Of a DNA stretch of 5,878 nucleotides, positions 1 through 4,708 are shown one piece after another. The translations under genes and the position numbers were made by a program. Origin of the DNA: Micrococcaceae bacterium UBA4005 (GTDB taxonomy: Bacteria; Actinomycetota; Actinomycetes; Actinomycetales; Micrococcaceae); assembly GCA_002384315.1 (NCBI GenBank), contig DGBL01000172.1, forward strand, positions 1-5,878, read 5' to 3'. A model generated the notes under the pieces. The model had not been told where the DNA came from. It made no database searches and saw nothing but the letters and a program-made list of their open reading frames with translations. Within the stretch, counting starts at the first letter, position 1; the number at the start of each line of letters is the position of its first letter.

Positions 1-420
1 CTGCTGCATGCCGGGCCGGGGCACCTGGTCAGCAACATCGTTCCGTTGCTGGTCCTGGGTTTCCTGACGTTCCTTGAGGGCGCGCGCCGCTTCGCGGTTG
101 CGGCCGGGCTCAGTTGGGTGGTCTCCGGGGTGGGAGTGTGGGTGCTCGGTGCAGGCCCGACCATCGGAGCTTCCGGCGTCGTTTTCGGCCTCTTCAGCTA
201 TCTGCTGCTCAGGGGTTTCTACAACCGCAACTGGAGGCAGGTACTGCTGGCCGTGCTGCTGTTCCTGATGTACGGATCAATCCTGTTCGGGTTGTTTCCG
301 GTACCGGGATCGAATATTTCCTGGCAGGCGCACTTGTTCGGTGCCATCGGCGGGGTGATAGCGGCGATCAAACTCCGACGGCGGCCCGCCCCGGTGGGGA
401 GGGACCGTCGTCGTCGTTGA
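1..420 (+). CDS. Rhomboid family intramembrane serine protease (5'-truncated by window edge)
   Basis: Rhomboids are polytopic membrane proteases that cut transmembrane helices inside the bilayer. The frame is open from base 1, so the true start and first membrane helix lie outside the window; 139 residues are visible. Near the edge is the family motif HxxxxHxxxN (visible residues 3, 8 and 12). It is followed by hydrophobic segments at about 13-25, 32-50 and 55-72. The nucleophile motif GASG is at 56-59 (Ser58), and the general-base His is in AHLFGAIGG (His111). The Ser-His dyad is intact, so this should be an active protease. The last helix ends in an arginine-rich cytoplasmic tail (RRRPAPVGRDRRRR). 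The TTG at base 46 is an internal codon and not the start, because it would remove the HxxxxHxxxN motif. The gene converges on greA with 27 nt between the stops. The substrate is unknown. Confidence 0.9.
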   Translation: MLHAGPGHLVSNIVPLLVLGFLTFLEGARRFAVAAGLSWVVSGVGVWVLGAGPTIGASGVVFGLFSYLLLRGFYNRNWRQVLLAVLLFLMYGSILFGLFPVPGSNISWQAHLFGAIGGVIAAIKLRRRPAPVGRDRRRR

Positions 421-436
421 GGATCGCGCGCTCAAC
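416..436. terminator. Weak hairpin between convergent rhomboid and greA genes
   Basis: Arms GTTGAG (416-421) and CTCAAC (431-436) form a perfect 6-bp inverted repeat with a 9-nt loop. It overlaps the rhomboid stop codon and ends 11 nt before the greA stop. There is no T-run on either side, so it does not look like a classic intrinsic terminator. Its placement between two convergent genes is the only other support. It may be chance. Confidence 0.25.
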
Positions 437-447
437 CAGGCCGGGGC

Positions 448-939
448 TTAGCCGACGTAAGGCTTCGCGGAGATGATTTCGACCGTGATTTCCTTGCCGT
501 TGGGGGCGGAGTAGGTGACCACATCCCCGGCCTTGGTACCCTGGATAGCCGCGCCGAGCGGTGACTTCTCGCTGTATACGTCTATTCCGGTATCCCCAGC
601 GACTTCACGGCTGCCCAGGAGGAAATGTTCAACATCTCCGGCAATCCGGGCCTTAACCATCATTCCCGGTTCGACGACGCCGTCATCTGCGGGAGACTCT
701 CCGACATGGGCGTCGTTGAGAAGATGAGTGAGCTGACGGATGCGCGCCTCCGCCTTCCCCTGCTCCTCTTTGGCCGCGTGGTAGCCCCCGTTCTCCTTCA
801 AATCGCCTTCGGAGCGTGCCTGCTCGATCCGGGCCACGATTTCCGTGCGGCCAGGGCCCGAGAGATGCTCCAGCTCGGCCTTGAGCCGGTCGTAGGACTC
901 CTGCGTGAGCCAGGCAACGGGTGCGTCGTTAGTGGACAC
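448..939 (-). CDS. greA: Transcription elongation factor GreA
   Basis: GreA inserts its coiled coil into the RNA polymerase secondary channel and stimulates cleavage of backtracked RNA, rescuing stalled complexes. The product is 163 residues, close to the family norm of about 160. The N-terminal coiled coil (about 10-85) carries the tip motif GDLKENGGYHAAKEEQGK, with the catalytic acids Asp46 and Glu49. The C-terminal FKBP-like domain (about 90-163) contains YSEKSPLGAAIQGTKAGD and ends in EIISAKPYVG. The start chosen is GTG at 939. It is preceded by a strong Shine-Dalgarno AAGGAG (947-952) with 7 nt spacing, and the protein then begins as GreA should. The frame stays open up to an ATG at 1128, but that extension reads through the promoter and leader and has no family match. 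Transcription probably starts from the promoter at 1100-1128, giving a long structured leader. Confidence 0.97.
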   Translation of the reverse strand: MSTNDAPVAWLTQESYDRLKAELEHLSGPGRTEIVARIEQARSEGDLKENGGYHAAKEEQGKAEARIRQLTHLLNDAHVGESPADDGVVEPGMMVKARIAGDVEHFLLGSREVAGDTGIDVYSEKSPLGAAIQGTKAGDVVTYSAPNGKEITVEIISAKPYVG

Positions 940-960
940 GGGGTATCTCCTTAGATGCTT

Positions 961-982
961 CCGGACCGCGGCTGCGGCCCGG
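961..982 (-). promoter_or_regulatory. Hairpin just upstream of the greA ribosome binding site
   Basis: On the greA-sense RNA, CCGGGCCGC and GCGGTCCGG pair over 9 bp (one G-U) around a 4-nt AGCC loop. The hairpin ends 8 nt before the greA Shine-Dalgarno (947-952), so it could affect ribosome loading or leader stability. There is no U-tract after it, so it is not a terminator. The pairing is seen directly; any function is inferred. Confidence 0.4.
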
Positions 983-1005
983 CTCATGACGTGATGCGAC
1001 TGCCC

Positions 1006-1023
1006 GGCAAGCAAGCACTTGCC
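1006..1023 (-). promoter_or_regulatory. Middle hairpin of the greA leader
   Basis: Arms GGCAAG (1006-1011) and CTTGCC (1018-1023) are a perfect 6-bp inverted repeat with a 6-nt loop. It sits between the T-rich tail of the upstream terminator-like hairpin and the hairpin beside the ribosome binding site. Alone it would be unremarkable. It is listed because it is one of three consecutive stems in the same leader. Confidence 0.3.
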
Positions 1024-1083
1024 AAAGTAAAGACCCCGCCCTGTGGTCGATCGTGGTGACCACGGATCGCGGTGGAGGCGGGG
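1024..1083 (-). terminator. Terminator-like hairpin in the greA leader (possible attenuator)
   Basis: On the strand transcribed toward greA, an outer stem CCCCGCC/GGCGGGG (1077-1083 with 1034-1040) encloses an inner hairpin. The inner arms are at 1059-1069 and 1048-1057: ten pairs with one bulged base, closing on GTGGTCACCAC. Directly after the outer stem comes the T-rich run TCTTTACTTT (1033 down to 1024). A GC-rich stem plus U-rich tail is intrinsic-terminator architecture. It begins about 10 nt after the predicted start of the greA transcript and ends about 85 nt before the greA start codon. It therefore looks like a leader attenuator and not the end of the upstream gene. E. coli greA is known to have partial termination in its leader, giving the short GraL RNAs. 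Similarity in arrangement is all that can be claimed here. Confidence 0.5.
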
Positions 1084-1099
1084 CGGAACGCTTCGGACC

Positions 1100-1128
1100 A
1101 TTCTAGTCAGCAGGGCGGAATATCCCAA
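1100..1128 (-). promoter_or_regulatory. Predicted sigma-A-type promoter of greA
   Basis: Reading the minus strand, TTGGGA (-35, 1123-1128) is followed by exactly 17 nt and then TAGAAT (-10, 1100-1105). The -10 box matches five of six consensus bases and fits the TANNNT actinobacterial form. Transcription would start near 1093, giving a 5' leader of about 154 nt before the greA GTG at 939. It lies about 100 nt downstream of the DUF4307 stop, so greA can be transcribed independently. Confidence 0.6.
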
Positions 1129-1227
1129 GATTCCGTGCCGCGCGGGGGATTCCGCACCGCGAATCGCTCACCAGGGCCTGTGGCTGGGTCCTTGGCAGCG
1201 CCGGCAACAGTGCCGTCGACAGTATCG

Positions 1228-1671
1228 TCAATCTGTCAGCAGCCAGCATTCCCGGACCCCGCCGGAGACGCCCGGAGAGTCCGTGCGCAGTTCCACCTGG
1301 TGGGCTGTGGTCCGCCCGTCACTGACGCCGTCGGCTGCTGTCATCGGGCCGATAGTTACGACCTTCCAGCCAACTACGGCGTAGTCCTCGCTGAGCACCT
1401 GCACCGCGCACTGGACCGTATCCGCGGCGGGTTTGGTCACATCGAAATCCACCCGCGCGCTGGTGGGGCCTGAAATCGCGAAACCCACGTCCTTCGAGAC
1501 GATCCGCGGCGAGCCGCTGGTGAATGAAAAAATACCGACGACGACGACGGCTGCTCCGAGAACCGCCAGCAGCACCCACCGGCGCACACCCGCAGGCCAC
1601 CCCGGCTTGGGGGTGCCATAACGATTGGCTACTCTTGGGGAAGGCGGTCGCGACGGTTTCATCACCGCCAT
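1228..1671 (-). CDS. DUF4307 family membrane-anchored protein (Rv1081c-like)
   Basis: The protein has 147 residues and unknown function. A basic, proline-rich cytoplasmic N-terminus (about 1-30, with ANRYG at 15-19) precedes one transmembrane helix (about 32-50). An extracytoplasmic domain of about 95 residues follows, probably beta-rich. It has the family-like stretch VQCAVQVLSEDYAVVGWKVV and a C-terminal ECWLL. The only two cysteines, Cys88 and Cys142, are both outside the membrane and could form a disulfide (inference). The ATG at 1671 gives the longest product, but its ribosome binding site is poor. An ATG three codons in (1662) is an alternative. The gene is divergent from mca across 65 nt and lies upstream of greA on the same strand, though greA has its own promoter. 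The same greA-DUF4307-mca order is known in mycobacteria. Family assignment rests on recalled sequence character and context. Confidence 0.85.
   Translation of the reverse strand: MAVMKPSRPPSPRVANRYGTPKPGWPAGVRRWVLLAVLGAAVVVVGIFSFTSGSPRIVSKDVGFAISGPTSARVDFDVTKPAADTVQCAVQVLSEDYAVVGWKVVTIGPMTAADGVSDGRTTAHQVELRTDSPGVSGGVRECWLLTD
1607..1635 (+). promoter_or_regulatory. Candidate promoter for mca inside the DUF4307 5' coding region
   Basis: TTGGGG (1607-1612), a 17-nt spacer and TACTCT (1630-1635) fit a loose sigma-A promoter pointing toward mca. It would start transcription near 1642 and give a leader of about 95 nt. No better TANNNT box was found in the 65-nt divergent gap. The match is weak and could be chance. 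Confidence 0.28.
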
Positions 1672-1736
1672 TTTACCGCTGATCCGTCGACGGGCGCGCA
1701 GTCGCCCCGCGCAACCCCACTACAGGAGCCCAACCC

Positions 1737-2669
1737 TTGTCCCCGACTGACGCACCAGCACCGCAGCAGCTCAGACTGCTCGCCGTCCATGCCCACCCCG
1801 ATGATGAATCGAGCAAGGGCGCTGCCACCATGGCCAGTTACGTGGCCGCAGGGGTCGAGGTTATGGTCGCAACGTGTACCGGAGGCGAGCGCGGAGACGT
1901 TCTGAACCCGGCCGCCGCGCAGGATCCTGCCGCCGGGAGGGACCTCGCCGGGTTACGGCGACGCGAGATGGCTGCCGCCGTCCAGGCGTTGGGAGTCAGC
2001 CACCGCTGGCTGGGGTTCATGGACTCCGGCCTGCCCGAGGGCGATCCCTTGCCGGACCTGCCCGCGGGCTGCTTCGCGGTGCAGCCGTTGGAGCGGGCCG
2101 CAGCGCCGCTGGTGCGGTTGATCCGTGAATTCCGCCCGCAGGTGATCCTCAGTTATGACGAAAACGGCGGCTACCCGCATCCGGACCACATCATGGCCCA
2201 CCGGGTGACCGTCGAAGCGTTCGGGGCAGCCGGTGATGCCGCAAGATACCCCGGTACCGGAGAGCCCTGGAACGTCGCCAAGCTCTACTACGACCGTGCT
2301 TTCAATCCGGACCGTTTCCGCGCACTGCACTTCGCGCTGGAGGAGGCCGGACTGCAGTCTCCCTATGCAGAGCGCCTCGCGCAATGGCTCGAAGGCGACG
2401 CCGAAGGCCACAAGCCCGCTGCGCCTACGCACGCCACGACCACGCAGATCGAGTGCGGCGACTTTTTTGCCCACCGCGAGCAGGCGCTGCTGGCGCACCG
2501 CACCCAGGTGGACCCGGAGGGATTCTTCTTCGCCGTGTCAGCTGATTTCCAGCGCAGGGTCTGGCCGTGGGAAGATTACTCGCTGATTCACTCGCGGGTG
2601 CAGACGACGCTCCCGGAAACTGATTTCTTCGCCGGGATCAGGGACGGGTCCGCTGCCGCGTCCGCGTAG
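1737..2669 (+). CDS. mca: Mycothiol S-conjugate amidase Mca
   Basis: Mca is a cytosolic zinc amidase. It hydrolyses mycothiol S-conjugates of toxins or antibiotics to a mercapturic acid, which is exported, and GlcN-Ins, which is recycled. The 310-residue protein is a LmbE/PIG-L-type deacetylase. It has AHPDDE at 19-24 and HPDH at 148-151, so the zinc ligands are presumably His20, Asp23 and His151. Asp22 is the likely catalytic acid/base. TCTGGERGD at 46-54 and YDENGGYPHPDH are typical of Mca and MshB. DESSKG, with Lys27, follows the Mca pattern; as I recall, MshB has a serine there. The C-terminal part (FFFAVS, VWPWEDYSLIHS) also fits Mca. The start is TTG with AGGAG (1724-1728) 8 nt upstream; the next in-frame ATG would delete the zinc motif. 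The C-terminal Ala/Ser tail is probably disordered. Mca implies a mycothiol-producing actinobacterium. Confidence 0.95.
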   Translation: MSPTDAPAPQQLRLLAVHAHPDDESSKGAATMASYVAAGVEVMVATCTGGERGDVLNPAAAQDPAAGRDLAGLRRREMAAAVQALGVSHRWLGFMDSGLPEGDPLPDLPAGCFAVQPLERAAAPLVRLIREFRPQVILSYDENGGYPHPDHIMAHRVTVEAFGAAGDAARYPGTGEPWNVAKLYYDRAFNPDRFRALHFALEEAGLQSPYAERLAQWLEGDAEGHKPAAPTHATTTQIECGDFFAHREQALLAHRTQVDPEGFFFAVSADFQRRVWPWEDYSLIHSRVQTTLPETDFFAGIRDGSAAASA

Positions 2670-2678
2670 AGTTATCCT

Positions 2679-2697
2679 GGCGGGAAAAGTCCCCGCC
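2679..2697 (+). promoter_or_regulatory. GC hairpin between mca and the small membrane gene
   Basis: GGCGGG (2679-2684) and CCCGCC (2692-2697) form a perfect 6-bp stem with a 7-nt loop (AAAAGTC), starting 10 nt after the mca stop. No T-run follows, so full termination is unlikely. It could act as a 3' stabilising or partial-readthrough element within an mca operon. Function is inferred. Confidence 0.35.
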
Positions 2698-2718
2698 GCT
2701 GCCTGAAAGTGGTACACA

Positions 2719-2991
2719 GTGCTCTTCCTGCTCAATATTGCTGCCGCAACCGCCCCCGCCGACGAACCGGGCCTGCGCCCTGGACTCGATCCAAGTTCGG
2801 TCACACCGGGGACACTTGGCTTCGTTTTTACCGCACTGATCGTGGTCGCAGTGATTTTCCTCATCCGTGACATGACCAAACGAATCCGCCGGGTCCGCTA
2901 CCGTGCGGAGGCCGAAGCACTCGAGGCCGAACGGCGCGATGCGCGGGGCCCTGATGGTGATTCGCTGCCGACGGACGAGCGCGGAAACTAG
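2719..2991 (+). CDS. Small single-pass membrane protein (Rv1083-like), function unknown
   Basis: The protein has 90 residues. The N-terminal 10 or so are hydrophobic (MLFLLNIAAA). A proline- and glycine-rich extracytoplasmic-type stretch follows (about 11-33). One strong transmembrane helix spans about 34-50 (GFVFTALIVVAVIFLI). The tail is highly charged, cytoplasmic and probably helical (RDMTKRIRRVRYRAEAEALEAERRDAR), which suggests coiled-coil or membrane-surface binding. The topology follows the positive-inside rule. The start is GTG with a modest ribosome site, AAAGTGG (2706-2712), 6 nt upstream; no better start is seen. The gene lies 49 nt after mca on the same strand and is probably co-transcribed with it. 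Position and size match M. tuberculosis Rv1083 (88 residues, as recalled), a conserved unknown. A role connected with Mca is suggested by context only. Confidence 0.82.
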   Translation: MLFLLNIAAATAPADEPGLRPGLDPSSVTPGTLGFVFTALIVVAVIFLIRDMTKRIRRVRYRAEAEALEAERRDARGPDGDSLPTDERGN

Positions 2992-3731
2992 CTTCCGATC
3001 GGGTGCAATACGGCGTAGATGATCGCCGTGAAGTGCGCAGCGAAAGCCGCGACGGTGAAGGCATGGAAGAGTTCATGGAAGCCGAACCATTCGATACTGA
3101 AGTTCGGGCGCTTGATCCCGTAGAAGACCGCGCCGGTGATGTACAAGGCCCCGCCCACACAGATCAATACCGCGGCGAGGACGCTGGCTTCGAAAAACTG
3201 TGGCAGGTAGAACAGGGAGCCCATACCCAGTGCGACGTAGATCGGCACATACAGCCAGCGCGGGGCATTGACCCACAGCACGCGGAAGAGCACCCCGGCG
3301 ATAGCGCCTGTCCAGATCACAGCGAGCAGCAGAGTCGCTTCATGGCGCTGCAGCAGCGCCCACGCCAGCGGTGTGTAGGAGCCGGCGATCACGAGCATGA
3401 TGTTCGTGTGATCCAGCCGTTTGAGCACCAGATGGGTCCGGTCCGACCAGTTCCCGCGATGATAGACGGCACTGACGCCGAATAGGAGCATGCCGGTAAT
3501 GGCATAGATCGCGGAGGCGACTTTCAGCCCGGTCGTCGGGGCCACGGCGACCAGCACAATGCCTGCGGCGATGGCCAGCGGGGTGGCCCCGACGTGGATC
3601 CAGCCGCGCCATTTTGGTTTGATCCGCAGCGCCTGGGCCATATGCTCCACAGCCGTTTCGACGGGACCGCCCTTACCGGGCGCCTTCCGTTCCTCCGGGG
3701 GGTGCGAAGCCGGGGTGGGGCGGGACATCAT
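2988..3731 (-). CDS. trhA: Hemolysin III / PAQR family membrane protein TrhA
   Basis: The protein has 247 residues and seven predicted membrane helices from about residue 44 onward, after a hydrophilic proline- and lysine-rich N-terminus. The PAQR signature residues are present: SAVYH (Ser87, His91), KRLDHTNI (Asp107, His108) and FHELFH (His219, His223). By analogy with PAQR receptors, His91, Asp107, His219 and His223 would bind a metal within the membrane. Bacterial members are called hemolysin III. For the E. coli homologue (TrhA/YqfA) a role in membrane-energy homeostasis has been proposed. True haemolytic activity should not be assumed. The start is ATG at 3731, with a second ATG immediately after. 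There is no Shine-Dalgarno, but a -10 box lies at leaderless distance. The gene is convergent with the small membrane gene (overlapping stop codons) and divergent from the cis-prenyltransferase. Confidence 0.93.
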   Translation of the reverse strand: MMSRPTPASHPPEERKAPGKGGPVETAVEHMAQALRIKPKWRGWIHVGATPLAIAAGIVLVAVAPTTGLKVASAIYAITGMLLFGVSAVYHRGNWSDRTHLVLKRLDHTNIMLVIAGSYTPLAWALLQRHEATLLLAVIWTGAIAGVLFRVLWVNAPRWLYVPIYVALGMGSLFYLPQFFEASVLAAVLICVGGALYITGAVFYGIKRPNFSIEWFGFHELFHAFTVAAFAAHFTAIIYAVLHPIGS

Positions 3732-3737
3732 GCCGAA

Positions 3738-3743
3738 AGTCTA
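3738..3743 (-). promoter_or_regulatory. Candidate -10 box of trhA, giving a leaderless mRNA
   Basis: On the minus strand TAGACT is followed by 6 nt (TTCGGC) and then the A of the trhA ATG at 3731. With a normal -10 to +1 distance, transcription would start on the start codon itself. No purine-rich ribosome site precedes the ATG, which fits. There is no recognisable -35 at 17 nt (CCTAAG), which is common in actinobacterial promoters. Confidence 0.5.
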
Positions 3744-3762
3744 GCCGAGCCCGGCGGTACCT

Positions 3763-3768
3763 TAGGAT
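3763..3768 (+). promoter_or_regulatory. Candidate -10 box of the cis-prenyltransferase gene
   Basis: TAGGAT fits the TANNNT actinobacterial -10 pattern and would start transcription near 3775, about 50 nt before the start codon. No clear -35 is present upstream. It overlaps the position where the trhA -35 would sit (3761-3766), so the two divergent promoters are likely to exclude each other. Confidence 0.42.
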
Positions 3769-3823
3769 CAGAACAGTGCATCGGGGTCGGTCGGCGCCGG
3801 GGTGAGCAGGAGAGGTGGCGGCA

Positions 3824-4591
3824 GTGGCAGTGAAGTTTCCGGGTGTCGCCTATCGGTTCTACGAACGCAGGCTGCAGGCCTCGCTGGCGGAGAACCGCAT
3901 CCCGCATCACATCGGGGTGATGGTCGACGGCAACCGGCGGTGGGCGAAGCTCGCAGGAGCGCCCACGAGCCATGGGCACCAGGCCGGAGCGGACAAGATC
4001 CATGAGTTTCTCGGCTGGTGCGAGGAACTCGGCGTGGACGTGGTCACCCTCTATATGCTCTCCACTGACAACATGGGCCGCCCCGCGGAGGAGATCGGCC
4101 AGCTGATGGACATCATTTCCAACACCCTGGACCGGCTCGGTGAGAGCAAACGGGTGCGTGTGCAGCCGGTCGGCGCCCTCGAACTGCTACCGACGCACCT
4201 TGCGGAAAACCTGTGCGCCCTGGCTAAGGCCACCGAAGCAATCGAAGGCCTCCACGTCAACGTCGCTGTGGGGTACGGGGGCCGGCGGGAGATCGTCGAC
4301 GCGGTGAAGGAGCTTTTGCGTAAAGCCGCGGACGACGGCACCAGCCTCGAGGAGCTGGCGGAGACCCTGAGTGGGGAGGACATCTCCGCGAACCTCTACA
4401 CCCGAGGCCAGCAGGACCCGGATCTGGTGATCCGCACCTCGGGGGAACAGCGGCTCTCCGGGTTCCTGATGTGGCAGAGCGCGTACAGTGAATTCTATTT
4501 TTGCGAGGCGCTGTGGCCGGATTTCCGCCGCGTCGACTTCCTGCGCGCGCTGCGCGACTATGGGCGCCGCCAGCGCCGATTCGGGTCCTGA
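3824..4591 (+). CDS. uppS: cis-Prenyltransferase (UppS family; likely short-chain Z-farnesyl diphosphate synthase, Rv1086-like)
   Basis: The enzyme condenses isopentenyl diphosphate onto an allylic diphosphate in cis, supplying polyprenyl carriers for the cell wall. The 255-residue protein has every family block: HHIGVMVDGNRRWA with catalytic Asp35, the HGH region (50-52), LYMLSTDN (76-83), GYGGRREI, DPDLVIRTSGEQRLSGF and WQSAYSEFYF. From memory, RTSGEQRLSGFLMWQSAYSE and HVNVAVGYGGRREIVDAV resemble mycobacterial Rv1086, which makes Z-farnesyl diphosphate, more than full-length UppS. Met78 aligns with the chain-length position (Ala69 in E. coli UppS, Leu84 in Rv1086). A bulky side chain there favours a short product (inference). 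The symbol uppS denotes the family only. The start is uncertain. GTG 3824 is best placed after GGAGAGGTGG (3809-3818). GTG 3815 lies inside that site, and GTG 3830 would give a MKFPG start. Confidence 0.94.
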   Translation: MAVKFPGVAYRFYERRLQASLAENRIPHHIGVMVDGNRRWAKLAGAPTSHGHQAGADKIHEFLGWCEELGVDVVTLYMLSTDNMGRPAEEIGQLMDIISNTLDRLGESKRVRVQPVGALELLPTHLAENLCALAKATEAIEGLHVNVAVGYGGRREIVDAVKELLRKAADDGTSLEELAETLSGEDISANLYTRGQQDPDLVIRTSGEQRLSGFLMWQSAYSEFYFCEALWPDFRRVDFLRALRDYGRRQRRFGS

Positions 4592-4708
4592 AGCTGTTCA
4601 CCGAATCTTAACGTTCGACACACGGCGTTCCTTCTCGAGGCATTGCCGGGGCAGGCGTATTCTCGATCGCATCAGCCGGTATCCGTGCCGGTTGACGGGA
4701 GGCCACCG

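Noticed and set aside
408..420. CGT trinucleotide run at the end of the rhomboid gene, as a possible microsatellite.
   Set aside because: Only about four units; it simply encodes the arginine-rich C-terminal tail.
625..954. Plus-strand open frame opposite greA.
   Set aside because: Antisense to greA with no domain or convincing start; expected by chance at this GC content.
940..1128. In-frame 5' extension of greA up to an ATG, giving 226 residues.
   Set aside because: It reads through the predicted promoter and leader, has no GreA homology, and the strong AAGGAG site points to the GTG at 939.
1953..2498. Long minus-strand open frame of 181 codons opposite mca.
   Set aside because: It is a GC-rich antisense shadow of the well-supported mca gene, with no recognisable domain and arginine-rich random-looking composition.
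2672..2678. TTATCCT just after mca as a -10 box for the small membrane gene.
   Set aside because: No -35 at a usable distance, and the box overlaps the approach to the hairpin; co-transcription with mca is simpler.
3003..3485. Plus-strand open frame of 160 codons opposite trhA.
   Set aside because: It lies entirely antisense to the seven-helix trhA gene, is unusually polar and shows no motif.
4051..4383. Minus-strand open frame inside the prenyltransferase gene.
   Set aside because: Serine/arginine-rich shadow of a gene whose motifs are all present in the plus frame.
4643..4708. Longer start (GTG-type, ATG-less) for the short ORF before phoH2, giving 67 codons.
   Set aside because: No ribosome site precedes 4643, while GGGAGG is correctly spaced before the ATG at 4709.
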